A stretch of DNA of 64,000 nt from Ryuthela nishihirai (GCA_038380435.1 JAWZYU010000008.1:75592020-75656019); one strand, 5' to 3'. Numbered from the stretch's first letter, positions 33,245 through 45,068 are shown. A program made the numbers and translations. The notes: generated by a model not told the origin, from the letters alone.

Positions 33245-34985
33245 GCTACTGCGGATATAATGGTCTGTAAATGGTAGCTAGGCATACACTGGAAGGAGAG
33301 CTGTGTACCAATCCCCAGTGATGATGCACAGAACTAGCCAGGTCTAGCACCTAATGTCCGACCCCGCCTTCTCGTGGTGCAGGCCATTAGTACCTTTCAA
33401 AAGAGATATTCTCTTTTGGAAGGGAAGAGGAGGGCTGCCAGTTCAGTATGGCCTACTGATCTGGTCATCTATGGCCACTTTTTCCTTTTTTTTCAACCCT
33501 GCTGAGGAGTGGTCAACTTCACAGGGTCCTGGTGCTGACCATTTATACCTACTAGACTGGACTTGTTTATGGATTTGAGCTTGATTATTGATCCTGGACT
33601 TGCTGCACTGGTGGGCCTCTGTTGAGGGAGAATCTGCCGCTGTGTTTTCTGTTTGCTTCTGGGTTGCCAGCTCTAAGTGACAGGGGAATGGGATACCTTA
33701 TATCAGCTGGTGGATAACCCTAATCAGAGGCCATCGCAGGTACCTGAACCTTACTTAGCTAGTAGGGCATCGTCAAGCCTAAACTGGAGTAATGTGTCTC
33801 AGGCAGGCCATGTGGCTCTTGAAAAAGTCCACTTGAAAAGGTGGTGCCTGAAGTTCCTACCAGCATCGGTGACTTCAGCCTTTAGCGGAGGGGGAACAGG
33901 TCTTTGCCCCATGCCTGCGATCAGGCTGTATGATATTGTTGGCCCTACCTATCCTCAATAAACCAAGTTTCTTTAAAAATCATACTAATCATTTTCTCTC
34001 CGCAGGAACGTGGAACATGAGGACATTACATAGAGATTTTTCTCTTCATGTCCTCACGCAGGAATTCCAGCGCTATAACCTAGATATTCTAGGCTTGCAA
34101 GAGACCAGATGGACAGGTAAAGGTGAGATACTTAAAAATAACTTTAAATTTCTCTTTACAGGGAGGGAGGATGGAAAGCATCACCAAGGCGTGGGTCTGC
34201 TTCTCAGCAGACACGCTAGTAATGCCCTTCTACGATATGAGTGCATTAATCAAAGATTTCTTACAGCAAAATTTCAGACAAGCGTTAAAGACTTGAATGT
34301 TATCTGCTGTTATGCCCCCATTGAGGATGCCGATGAGGAGGAGAAGGATAGGTTTTATGGACAACTTCAGGATATTTTGAATTCTGTCAAGAAAGGAGAT
34401 ATTACCCATGTTCTAGGTGACTTCAATGCCAAAGTTGGTACTGACTCTGACCTTTGGGGAGAGGTGATAGGCCCTTTTGGTATTGGTAGCTGCAATGGGC
34501 AACGTCTCCTACAGGTAAGTAAACTCAATGGATTCAGAATAACTAACACATATTACAAACACCGCGACATACATAAATACACATGGGTTTCACCTGATGG
34601 GCTGCATAAGAATATGATTGATTATATATTAACAGCAAATGGGTTAGTTCTGTTAGGAATACCAGGGCATACAGGGGAGCTGAAATTGGATCTGACCATT
34701 ACCTTGTTAAAAGTGTCTTGCAATTTAAACTTAAAATTGTTGTGCAAAGGTTAAAAAATTTACCTTTAATACTGAAGCTCTGAAAGACCCAGTTATAGCT
34801 AAAGCTTACCATGATAGGTTACTTAGTCATTATGACAGTCATAGTTTGCTTACTACTGAAGCTGAGGAAGAATGGGATCATTTTAAACAGGCTTTTTTGG
34901 AAACTAACAGTATTCTTTTAGGAAAAAAGGAGCAGAGGAGACAGTATAGAACTCAGAAACAACAACAACAGGAATTTTCAGATCC
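33245..34985 (+). mobile_element. RTE-like LINE copy 2: 5' region and endonuclease, 3' truncated
   Basis: It begins near CTAGGCATACACTGGAAGG. Two frames (33677-33961 and 33930-34754) that are joined in copy 1 are separated here by loss of a few bases near 33925. The endonuclease motifs WNMRTLHR, LGLQETRW and LGDFNAKVG are intact. A second frameshift follows near 34740 in the endonuclease-RT linker. The copy ends at about 34985, before the RT domain, although RTE-type elements usually lose their 5' ends. This suggests rearrangement rather than ordinary truncation. Confidence 0.85.
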
Positions 34986-35192
34986 GGTGTCGGCGTTCAA
35001 GGTCAAATAGGAGCCAGAGTGATGGTCAAGAAATCAAGAGATGCTGAAGCCCTGTTTGATTTCTAGATATGACTTTTTAGTTTTTTTTTTTTAAACATAG
35101 AAATTGTTTTTCCTCTCTTTATGTGAAATCCAGAGAATTAATCTAGAAGCCAAAAACAGAAAACGACGCAGCAAAATGTTTGATATTTGTCT

Positions 35193-35366
35193 TTGGTACT
35201 GATCTAAGGGACCTGGGTTCGAGCCCCGGAATTAGGCATGGATGTGTGTGTGTCGTTTTTCTGCTGAGGTCCTGCCATCCTCTCAGATCTCCTACTGTGG
35301 CATATAAACTGACAGGCTCCTGACAGACCTCTGTGGCAAGCAGCTGCTTGAGGGGGTATTTATTTT
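35193..35366 (+). mobile_element. SINE-B, 5' truncated
   Basis: It starts in the anticodon-arm region (TTGGTACTGATCTAAGG) and continues through the B box GGGTTCGAGCCCC to CAGCTGCTTGAGGGGGTATT. Confidence 0.85.
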
Positions 35367-35404
35367 TTTTATTTATACACTAAACAATGTTTCCTGCATT
35401 CGAG

Positions 35405-35880
35405 TTGCGTTGTTTTACCTCTGAGCGGCACCTTTTTGCACACCATGGGCTAAATGGCCAGGTCACATGGACCCCGAAGGCTCAGAGAAGGTTGGGGGTT
35501 GGGTTGTTTTACCTCTGAGCGGCACTTTTTTGCACACCATGGGCTAAATGGCCAGGTCACATGGACCCCGAAGGCTCAGAGAAGGTTGGGGGAGGGGGCC
35601 CACTGGAATAGCTGTTGGGAGACAGATGGTAGCCTCCCGTCAAGGCCATTCAGCGTGTTCTTTAACGTGCACAGGGTATGGCTCTCCCACACACGGGGCC
35701 ACGGCTTAACGTTCCATCCGACGGACGGCGGCCTTTCCAAGCCCATCGGTGTCCCCTACTGACCGTGGGAAGGGCGGAGAATTTTGCGGAGATAAATCTC
35801 AACGCTGACCCAGCTGGGACTCGAACCTGGGAACTACAGATTACGAGCCTGGCGCGCTACCGACTGAGCCACCCCCCCCT
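35405..35880 (-). mobile_element. SINE-A with duplicated tail
   Basis: CCTGCATTCGAG is duplicated exactly at 35393-35404 and 35881-35892. About 93 bp of tail unit precede a full unit, joined inside AGGTTGGGGGTTGGGTTG. This junction differs from the recurrent one. Confidence 0.9.
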
Positions 35881-35942
35881 CCTGCATTCGAGAGTTAAAC
35901 ATTCTATATATTACATCAACCCAAGTAGGATTTAAGAAAAGG

Positions 35943-36213
35943 TTGTGCCGGTTGTTTTACCTCCGAGCGGCACATTTTGGCACACAATGGGCTAAATGGC
36001 CAGGTCACATGGACCCCCAAAAGGCTCAGAGAAGGTTGGGGGAGGGGGCACAGAGTATTCTTTAGTGTGCACAGGGCATGGCTCTCCCGCACAGGGAGCC
36101 ACGGCTTTTTAATTCCATCCGACGGACGGCGATTTTCACCGAACCTATCGGTGTGCACTACTGACCGTGGCCAGGACGGGGAGTTTTGCGGAGATAAATC
36201 TCAAATCGTCGCA
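35943..36213 (-). mobile_element. SINE-A, 5' truncated with internal deletion
   Basis: ATTTAAGAAAAGG is duplicated exactly at 35930-35942 and 36214-36226. It lacks the tRNA-like head, and about 70 bp are deleted between GGGGGAGGGGGCACAG and TATTCTTTAGTG. Confidence 0.88.
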
Positions 36214-36329
36214 ATTTAAGAAAAGGAATAAGAATATTCATACCTAGCCCACACAACCGCAATCTCCATATAATATCCATAATATATCTAAGATGACCGA
36301 TGGATTTCTGCTGGTCATCTTCGATATCT

Positions 36330-37475
36330 AACGTATATATTCTGGAGATTGTGGTTGTGTTGGAGGTTCTCGAAAATGAGGGCATGTCCTTTTTTATCTC
36401 AGGCTCTCAAGGAATTTTGGAAAGCATAAAATGTCCTCTTTTTTGTATAAACTTATAACATGCTTAAAATTAAGCACTAATCTGTTTTGTATTTTCCATT
36501 TTTAAATTTCTTGTTAACCGTGATTTAATTTACTGTAAATACACATCGTGAGTGCTAAATGAATTCTGTTAATGTTGTAAAAGTTACTATTTTCTGTAAT
36601 CTCAATATTAGCAATTGACATTGCCATATTGAACAAAGCATATGCTTTAGAAATATTGGACAAAATTTTGTTTCCGCCCAGGAATAGATGGCGTTATGAA
36701 AGTTGGCAGCAGTTTATATTTTTTGCAGCATAAAAGGACAGCGAAAGAATTAAGGAATTGCTCCTAGTTTCTACAAGCTTTCTCATACAAAAGTATCACA
36801 GTTAGTAGAAAAACAAAAGTTTGCTTTCTGGAACGGCAGATAGTTACTTTCCATTCAAAAACAAATAACTGTTGATTGCTTATCACGTATGAATAAAAAT
36901 CCACATGAAGTTAAAAATCAGAATTAGAATCAAAAATTAGAATTATGCCTATTTCTGTTTTTAAAATTAGACTTGGATTGGATTGTTTTACCTCTGAGCG
37001 GCACTTTTTTTGCACACCATGGGCTAAATGGCCAGGCCACATGGACCCCGAAGGCTCAGAGAAGGTTGGGGGAGGGGACCCACTGGAACAGCTGTTGGGA
37101 GACAGATGGTAGCCTCCCGTCAAGGCCATCCAGCGTGTTCTTTAACGTGCACAGGGTATGTCTCTCCCGCACACGGGGTCACGGCTTAACGTCCCATCCG
37201 ACGGACGATGGCCTTTCCAAGCCCATCGGTGTCCCCTACTGACCGTGGGCAGGGCGGGGAAATTTTGCGGAAATAAATCTCAACGCTGACACAGCTGGGA
37301 CTCGAACCTGGGAACTACAGATTACGAGCCTGGCGCGCTACCGACTGAGCCACCCCGCCCCTTAAAATTAGACTTGGTAGAACAACTTATTTTATTTCAC
37401 AAACTGGGAACATGTCCTCCATTTTTAGTTTTTTTGTCCTCCTTTTAGAACATTGGCATCTGGTAACCCAACTAT
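36330..37475 (+). repeat. Rpt-D copy 2
   Basis: Collinear with 10340-11345 (GGCATGTCCTTTTTTATCTC, CTCCTAGTTTCTACAAGC, GATTGCTTATCACGTATGAA). It is interrupted here by SINE-A rather than SINE-B. Confidence 0.65.
36977..37361 (-). mobile_element. SINE-A in Rpt-D
   Basis: TTAAAATTAGACTTGG is duplicated exactly at 36961-36976 and 37362-37377. Full length. Confidence 0.92.
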
Positions 37476-37851
37476 GCATGAAAAATTGTATAATTCCAGA
37501 AATATGTTTTAGCTCATTAATTAAATTGATGTTGGAAGATTTATTAAAATGTTTTTTAATAATCTTAGAATGAACACTTGAGTTTTCCAACGTTCACTTC
37601 ATAATCTCCATCCTCAACTACTTAAACCATAATGAACAGCTGAGTTAACCCATGCAATAAAATTACTTGGAAGTACACTCACTGCATTACAAAGAGTACC
37701 AGGAAACTTCAATGCACTGCGAATGTAAAACTACATTCAAGACTCTCTAACTTCAAAAAATAGTTTTATTTTTAAAAAAAAGTCACTGGAGATAAATTGA
37801 AGATCTCACTCAAATCTATTGATATAAAAACAGTATTTGTTCAGTATCCAG

Positions 37852-38035
37852 TGGTGGAGTGGATAGCACGCTTGGGCACTGATCAAAGAGACCTGGGTTC
37901 GAGTCCCGGGTAAAGTTTGGCTGTTATTGCTTTTCTGTTAAGGTCTCGCCTTCCTCACAGACCTTCTCTATGGCTTACAAACTGATAGGCTTCTACCAGA
38001 CTTCTGTGGATGTGCTTGAGGGAATATTTATTTAT
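37852..38035 (+). mobile_element. SINE-B, diverged
   Basis: Head GGTGGAGTGGATAGCACGC, B box GGGTTCGAGTCCC, then TCTATGGCTTACAAACTGATAGG and a worn 3' end GCTTGAGGGAATATTTATTTATT. Inserted within Rpt-E sequence. Confidence 0.75.
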
Positions 38036-38114
38036 TATGCAAAGAATTATGAATGCTGGAATATTTAACAGGCTACAATAAATTGACCCCAAAATTTAGT
38101 TAAACAGATTAAGA

Positions 38115-38844
38115 TATGGGTTCTCAACGTGGGGTAGGCGGTAAAAATTTTTGAGGTACGCCGTGAGAGCTCAAAAGTAGATAAATATATGTTATCTATA
38201 TACATGTTTTATTGCCATTGTTATAATATAATTATAGTTTTATCTATCTATACAGATAATATGATTAATGACAAGATCCAGATGTTCCGCAATAATGCAA
38301 ACATCTATTGGGATAATGCCATGTTTTACCATTATCCACCGTCGCGGAGGGCTGGGGGAGGCTTAGTCGGTAGCGCGCCAGGCTCGTAATCTGTAGTTCC
38401 CAGGTTCGAGTCCCAGCTGGGTCAGCGTTGAGATTTATCTCCGCAAAATTCTCCGCCCTGCCCACGATCAGTAGGGGACACCGATGGGCTTCGAAAGACC
38501 GCCGTCCGTCGGATGGGACGTTAAGCCGTGGTCCCGTGTGCGTAAGAGCCATGCCCTGTGCACGTTAAAGAACATGCTGGATGGCCTTAACGGGAGGCTA
38601 CCATCTGTCTCTCAACAGCTGTTCCAGTGGGTCTCCTCCCCCAACCTTCTCCGAGCCTTCGGGTTCCTTGTGACCTGGCCATTTAGCACATGGTGTGCAA
38701 AAAAGTGCCGCTTAGAGGTAAAAGAACCCTACCCACCGTCGCGGCTGAAACTGTTAAGTTTACAAAACTTAACTTAGAAGGGGTACGCCAGTTACATACA
38801 CATTCCCAGGGGGTGCGTGAAGCATAAAAGGTTGAGAACCACTG
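38115..38844. mobile_element. hAT-like non-autonomous element
   Basis: An 8-bp duplication GATTAAGA lies at 38107-38114 and 38845-38852. The right end reads inward CAGTGGTTCTCAACC, a hAT-type terminus; the left end is TATGGGTTCTCAAC, with three changes. Subterminal sequences (GGGGTAGGC and GGGGTACGCC) are loosely paired. There is no transposase frame, and a SINE-A occupies the middle. Confidence 0.8.
38348..38732 (+). mobile_element. SINE-A in hAT-like element
   Basis: CCACCGTCGCGG is duplicated exactly at 38336-38347 and 38733-38744. Full length with a few changes. Confidence 0.92.
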
Positions 38845-38869
38845 GATTAAGATATCAGACTGCCGGAAC

Positions 38870-39130
38870 TCTCGTCAACTACGATCTCTGATCTCTTAAT
38901 CCGTTTTAATCTTTTAATTAAATTTTGGGGTGATTTTTGTAGCCTGTTAAATATTCGTGTGAACACTGAACATATATTATTTAAAATTGGAATTTAGACA
39001 GATTAGATTGAGATCTTTAATTCATCGCTAGATATATTTCTCATTAAAAATCATATTGAAGAAGTTATTGAGCCCTGAATGTGATTTTCGATTGAGACAA
39101 CTTAGAATGTTTTATTTTTTTGTCCACTAC
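38870..39130 (+). repeat. Rpt-E unit
   Basis: Includes ACGATCTCTGATCTCTTAAT, GTAGCCTGTTAAATATTC, GAGATCTTTAATTCATCG and TATTGAAGAAGTTATTGAGC, matching 11440-11640 and 60890-61480. Confidence 0.6.
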
Positions 39131-40625
39131 CTGTGTATTTTTATAATAAGCATAAAAAACTTTATTACTTCATCTCAGACTAATCTGGTAATATTGAATG
39201 AATGACTAAAATATTGTAAGAAATAAAAGAAATAGTAGCACGGCACACGAGCTTTTATTCGCATTTTGATTTAAAATTTTCTTTGAATATTTTCCTTCTG
39301 GATTTTCTTTAACTGTATCCACCCACCACAAAACTTTCCTGTTCGGAAAAAGTGACGAAAAAGATATATGTTTGTGTTTAGAGAGAAATCTAATTTAAAA
39401 CAGGTGAGGATGCAGTCTGTGCATCAGAGCGATAGATACTCCGTGCCTCGTATCACAAAAGCCCATTTGGAGATCGCAGCACGTAAATCAAACCGACTTC
39501 TTAGTCTCAACACACCTCGTTTTACATGAGGCGAAATTCTTGTGACTTCTTGTCCCCGTTTGTTCCGCTGCTTCTCCTTCTCGTCTGCTGGGAAATCAAA
39601 AGTCTTGCCCTCCGTTGCTGTCCTCTTTTGGCTCCGTCAAACGACGAGACTTCTTGGTCGGTAGCAAAAGTAATTATGGCGAGAATTTCAAGAAATGTCT
39701 CACTTTAGGAATATACGGGTTGTATAACACAACAGAGTAATATACAAATCTTAAACTCCGATATTTTGTCACAAAGATGTAATTCCTTTCGTTAAACAAT
39801 TTTACATTGTCTGCCATGAATTTTCGTTCAGCAAAGCTTCGTTTTATGAAAGTAAATTAAAATTTTTTATAACGACACAAGAGCGGAATGGTAAGGAACA
39901 AGAATGATGTAATATTTCGTATTTAGAAGCGGATTCAGAAAAATTATTTTTCGTGAACTTTATTTCAAAAGACGGCCGTTTACCCGCGGCTCAATGCAAA
40001 AAAACAAACATAAGGTTCATAACGAAATAAGAAATGTTCTAAATTCAGTTCAATTCTTCCAAATTTTTTGACCAAACATTTTTAGATGCATAATTTTGCC
40101 AATTCGTAGTACTCATTAATAATGTATATTTTTGGTTTTAATCAAGATATTTTCTTGATTTCTCAAAAATATAGTTTTTTTTATTCATTATTCATTAAAA
40201 AGGTAAGTTTTCGTTTTTATGAAGATTATCCTTACAGAACTGTAGGAAAAATTTCGTTTTTTAATGTCTCTTTACGAAGTTTGGGTCGTAATCTTTTTGA
40301 ACAAAGTTTTTATTAAAAGTAACAAAGTTTAAGAGAAACTATGGCATAGTCCTTTTTTCAGATGATTACGATTAACTAGTAGATGTATTAAAAAAAACAG
40401 TAGAATGTATTAAATAAAACCTAAAAAAAGTTTAACCTTAAAATATAAAGTATACACACAGAGACAAGCTAATTTTTGCGCTCTTAGTTTAACCCACAGT
40501 TTGTGAATTCAGTTCAAACAGGTCTCACCGATTATTAAATCAACTGTAAAAACTGTTCGCGTTTATCTTTGGTAACTGAAAATTTAAACATATTACTTCA
40601 AAGTGAAACGCTCAAAAATTATGGG
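39131..40625. other. Intergenic, AT-rich
   Basis: Short frames only, at 39526-39708 and 40122-40316, without recognisable motifs. No shared repeat was noticed. Confidence 0.45.
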
Positions 40626-41190
40626 GAGCGGGGGGGGGGGCTCAGTCGGTAGCGCGCCAGGCTTGTAGTCTGCAGTTTCCAAGTTCGAGTCCCAGCTACG
40701 CCAGCGTTGAGATTTATCTCCGCAAAACTCCCCGCACTTCCCACGGTCAGTAGGAGACACCGCTGGGCTTGGAAAGGCCGTCCGTCGGATGGGACGTTAA
40801 GCCGTGGCACCGTGTGCGGAGAGAGACATACCCTGTGCACGTTAAAGAACACACTGGATGGTCTTGACGGGAGGCTACCATCTGCTTCCCGACAACTGTT
40901 CCAGTGGGTCCCCTCCTCTAACCTTCTCTGAGCCTTGGGCTCCTTGTGACTTGGCCATTTACCCCATGATGTGCAAAAAAAAAAGTGCCGCTCAGACCAC
41001 ACACAGAGCCACGGCTTTACGTATCCGATGGAACGGCAGCTTTTCGAAACCCATCGGTTTCTCCTACTGACCAGGGGTAGAGCGGGAAGTTTTGAGAAGA
41101 TAAATTTCAACTCTGGCCCAGGTGGAACTCGAATCTGGGAACCGTAAATTACGAGACTGGCACGATACTGACTGATCCCTCGCACTTTCG
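40626..41190. mobile_element. Inverted SINE-A pair
   Basis: A plus copy (40626-40998, head GGCTCAGTCGGTAGCGC) ends at AGTGCCGCTCAGA. A minus-oriented body and head follow at once (40999-41190, GAGCCACGGCTTTACG to ATTACGAGACTGGCACG). The minus part lacks its 3' half, so the two form a partial foldback. Confidence 0.8.
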
Positions 41191-41324
41191 GATGAAACTG
41201 TATAGAGCTTTCTTTTGACAATCACTTTTGCAGTATGGACAGGGTTGAATTTTTGAGTCGCTATTTGACAAACAAAAGCCGATGCTCGCTATTATCCTCT
41301 AAGCTGACGCAGTTGCTCCCCTCC

Positions 41325-41860
41325 TAAAGGGTTGGCCGATTACTACTATAAATAAATAAAAAAATACCCCCTCAAGCAGCTGCTTGCCACAGAGGTCTGA
41401 CAGGAGCCTATCAGTTTATATGCCATAGTAGAAGGTCTGAGAGGATGGCAGGCCCTCAGCAGAAAATCGACACACACACATCCATGCCTAATCCGGGGCT
41501 CGAACCCAGGTCCCTTAGATCAGTAGCGTGCTAACCACTCGGCCACGCGTGCTAACCACTCGGCCACGGACGGCTGATTACTACTATAGAAAAATTTATT
41601 TCAGAAAAAACAATATGCTAACATAAGCTAAAACAATATGCTAACATAAGCTAAAACAATATGCTAACATAAGCTAAAACAATAAGCTAACCTTCCTAAA
41701 GGTAGCATAAGGTAAAACAATATGCTAACCCTCCTAAAGGGTTGGCCGATTACTACTATAGAAAAAACAAATTTCAGAAAAAACAATATGGAAACAGTGA
41801 AATTTCATAACATAAGGAAACACGAGAAATTTCGTACTTTGGAATGAACGGCTGGCTATT
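41325..41860. repeat. Local duplication with a 23-bp minisatellite
   Basis: GGGTTGGCCGATTACTACTA occurs at about 41330 and 41737, and TTTCAGAAAAAACAATATG follows each copy. Between them three units of AAAACAATATGCTAACATAAGCT (23 bp) stand in tandem from about 41608, then decay. Confidence 0.7.
41351..41575 (-). mobile_element. SINE-B with duplicated head
   Basis: GATTACTACTATA is duplicated at 41338-41350 and 41576-41588. In the head the word CGTGCTAACCACTCGGCCACG is present twice in tandem (41527-41568), partly replacing the normal 5' sequence. Confidence 0.88.
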
Positions 41861-42012
41861 AACGCAAACTGAGGGCTGGTAAGAATAATTCCCCAATTTA
41901 CGAGAAAGGATGAATTTTCTTAGTACTAGGCGTAATATATTTGATATGCCTGCAGATCAGTGTTCTGAGATCCAAACGTGTGCGGCTGTTGTTTCATCTT
42001 TGTGTACTTCGA

Positions 42013-42875
42013 AGGTTGGTTGAGTTGTTTTATCTCTGAACGGCATTATTTTTTGCACACAATGGACTAAATGGCCAGGTCACAAAGGCCCTGAGGGCTC
42101 AGAGAAGGTTGGAGGAGGGAACCCACTGGAACAGCTGTCAGGTGACAGATGGTAGCCTCCCGTCAAGGCGATCCAGCGTGCTCTTTAACGTGCACAGGGT
42201 ATGGCTCTCCCACACATGGGGCGGCGATTTTGAGGGGTTGCGGAATATGATTCTAGGAGTACCTCGTAATAGCGTAATATCGGCTTAAAGTTTCAAGTGG
42301 TCATTCCGTCAAGACCACCCAACCTGTTCTTTAACGTGCACGAATTATGACTGTTCTGTACACGAAACCAGGGCTTTACATCCTATACGACGACCACTGG
42401 TTCCCCTTTCTGACCGAGTGCAGGGTGGGGGATTACCAGAGAGAACATATACGGGATTCTGACTGAGCTTTTGCAATTTGTTCCTTAACTGTTGATGTTT
42501 TCAATATTCTTCACAAATTTTTGGAAGAAATTTAATTTAAAAATGTTACTGAAATTATTTTATTAAAATTTTTATTTGATTTTTTTTTTAGTGACAGGTA
42601 AAATGGCTTTACGGCTGTCATACGAAGATCATTCCACTATTACTTCCAAAAATATAATTTTGAAGAACAATTCAATAGAAAATGTAGAGGATGGATAAAA
42701 GTATGAAAACCTCTAATTTTCTAAAAGTAAAACAATAAAATTATGTCTACCACGAACCACTGACATAATAAATGATTATAAGTTAAACGGGGAGAAATCT
42801 CAACGCTGGCTCTAATCTGGGAACTGCAGATTAAAAGACTGGCGCGTTATCGACCTATCCAACCGCAGGTCCCTT
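42013..42875 (-). mobile_element. SINE-A fragments broken by insertions
   Basis: The tail and body (42013-42227), a body piece (42307-42466) and the tRNA-like head (42787-42875) are in order on minus. An unmatched 80-bp piece and a 310-bp Rpt-G block separate them. Old and diverged. Confidence 0.65.
42467..42780 (+). repeat. Rpt-G, left arm of an inverted pair
   Basis: Its reverse complement occurs at 44365-44625: AAAATGTAGAGGATGGA against TCCATCCTCTACATTTT, and the long AAATTTAATTTAAAAATG / TTTTTAAATTAAATTTC stretch. A shorter related word (CACTGACATAATAA) recurs at 45797. Confidence 0.65.
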
Positions 42876-42936
42876 GATGGGAGGCTACCACCATAAGCTA
42901 AAAAGAGAAATCTGCTAACAGGTGGGTGATGGTGGT

Positions 42937-43305
42937 GGTGGAGACTGGCTCAGTTGGTAGTGAGCCAGGCTCTTAATTTACATATTCCAATCCTATCCTC
43001 CGTGATAGCGTTGAATTTTATTTCCGCATAACCTCTATCCTGCCCTCGGTCAGTAGGAAACACCGTTGGGCTTGGAAAGGCCGTCGTCCATCAGGTGGGG
43101 CATATGCCGTGTGCAGGAGAGCCATACCCTGTGCACATAAATAACACTCTAGATGGCCTTGACGGGAGGCTATCATCTATCTCTCAACAGTTATTCTAGT
43201 GGGTCCCCTCTCCCAACCTTCTCTGAGCCTTCGGGGTCCTTGTGACCTGGCCGTTTAACCCGTTGTGCACAAAAAAGTGCCGTTCAGTGATAAAGCAATC
43301 TAAAG
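42937..43305 (+). mobile_element. SINE-A, diverged
   Basis: Head GACTGGCTCAGTTGG, then the body to GTGCACAAAAAAGTGCCGTTC. The B box is lost (ATTCCAATCCTATCC). Confidence 0.75.
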
Positions 43306-43424
43306 TCTTTCAGTAATATAAGTACTCATCAGGTTATTGCTATGTATATCTAGTTACAATGCACCATAATTACAAATTGTTTTTAGGAAAGCCACGTATA
43401 CTCGAAGCCAGACACCGAAATGGC

Positions 43425-43987
43425 TTAGATTGGATTGTTTTACCTCTGAGCGGCACTTTTTTGCACACAATGGGCTAAATGGCCAGGTCACATGGACCCC
43501 GAAGGCTCAGAGAAGGTTGGGGGAGGGGACCCACTGGAACAGCTGTTGGGAGACAGATGGTAGCCTCCCGTCAAGGCCATCCAGCGTGTTCTTTAACGTT
43601 GGGTTGTTTTACCTCTGAGCGGCACTTTTTTTGCACACCATGGGCTAAATGGCCAGGTCACATGGACCCCGAAGGCTCAGAGAAGGTTGGGGGAGGGGAC
43701 CCACTGGAACAGCTGTTGGGAGACAGATGATAGCCTCCCGTCAAGGCCATCCAGCGTGTTCTTTAACGTGCACAGGGTATGGCTGTCCCGCACACGGAGC
43801 CACGGCTTAACGTCCCATCCGACGGACGGCGGCCTTTTCAAGCCCATCGGTGTCCCCTACTGACCGTGGGCAGGGCGGGGAAATTTTGCGGAGATAAATC
43901 TCAACGCTGACCCATCTGGGACTCGAACCTGGGAACTACAGATTACGAGCCTGGCGCGCTACCGACTGAGCCCCCCCCCCGCCCCCA
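43425..43987 (-). mobile_element. SINE-A dimer
   Basis: CGAAATGGC is duplicated at 43416-43424 and 43988-43996. A 3'-half unit joins a full unit at about 43600 through CTTTAACGTTGGGTTG, the recurrent junction. Confidence 0.9.
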
Positions 43988-44024
43988 CGAAATGGCAATT
44001 GGCGATGGATATATATATATATAT

Positions 44025-44062
44025 ACAGATATAGTATGTATATATATACATACTATATCTGT
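44025..44062. repeat. 38-bp perfect palindrome
   Basis: It reads ACAGATATAGTATGTATAT followed by its exact reverse complement, next to a (TA)n run at 44009-44024. Probably a simple-repeat foldback. Confidence 0.85.
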
Positions 44063-44364
44063 TTCATTCTCAAGCCAAATATTTTATGAAGCAAAAAATA
44101 AGAGTTTAATTTCTGAAATGGTAGAAGTGCTTAATCTAAATGGGAAAGAACACTTTCAATCAGTTACAATGGATGTGCACTTCAGAGAATAAGAAGTCGC
44201 TTTCGTAGTCTTCCGATTTCTACGGCCCCATTCAAATGGAGACAAGGAATCTTTCCTCAACTACATGACTATAACGTGCAACGAAAATGACTTCCTTCAG
44301 CGTTTGCGATGGAAGAAGCTATTATCGAAACATTATCCTATTACTACAGTTCATGGTAGACAAA
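44063..44364 (+). other. Possible coding remnant, unassigned
   Basis: The frame 43992-44192 reads FYEAKNKSLISEMVEVLNLN, and a shifted frame continues FLNYMTITCNENDFLQRL. The base composition is less skewed than the flanks. No family recognised. Confidence 0.3.
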
Positions 44365-44625
44365 ATTTTATTGTTTTACTTTTAGAAAAGTAGAGGTTTT
44401 GATACAGTCCATCCTCTACATTTTCTATTGAATCGTTCTTCAAAATTATATTTTTGGAAGTAATAATGGAATGATCTTTTACCCGTCACTAAAAAAAAAA
44501 ATCAAATAAAAATTTTAATAAAATAATTACAATAACATTTTTAAATTAAATTTCTTCTAAAAATCAGTTAAGAATATTGGAAGCATTAAAAGTTAAAGAA
44601 CAAATTGCAGAGGTTCAGTTAAAAC
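44365..44625 (-). repeat. Rpt-G, right arm of an inverted pair
   Basis: Reverse complement of 42467-42765 with small differences. The two arms are about 1.6 kb apart, with a SINE-A and a SINE-A dimer between them. Confidence 0.65.
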
Positions 44626-44679
44626 TCCGCGTTATGTCAATAGGAAGTTAACTTCGAAGCTCTATTGCCCCGGGTAAGG

Positions 44680-45068
44680 TGGGGCGGGGGTGGCTCAGTC
44701 GGTAGCGCGCCAGGCTCGTAATCTGTAGTTCCCAGGTTCGAGTCCCAGCTGGGTCAGCGTTGAGATTTATCTCCGCAAAATGCCCCGCCCTGCCCACGGT
44801 CAGTAGAGGACACCGATGGGCTTGGAAAGGCCGCCGTCCGTCGGATGGGACGTTAAGCCGTGGCCCCGTGTGAGGGAGAGCCATACCCTGTGCACGTTAA
44901 AGAACACGCTGGATGGCCTTGACGGGAGGCTACCATCTGTCTCCCAACAGCTGTTCCAGTGGGTCCCCTCCCCCAACCTTCTCTGAGCCTTCGGGGTCCA
45001 TGTGACCTGGCCATTTAGCCCATGGTGTGCAAAAAAGTGCCGCTCAGAGGTAAAACAACCCAACCCAA
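44680..45068 (+). mobile_element. SINE-A in SINE-B
   Basis: CCCCGGGTAAGG is duplicated exactly at 44668-44679 and 45069-45080. Full length, very close to the common sequence. Confidence 0.92.

Noticed and set aside
41600..41735. CRISPR-like spaced repeats
   Set aside because: The 23-bp units are directly tandem without spacers, in a eukaryotic repeat context.
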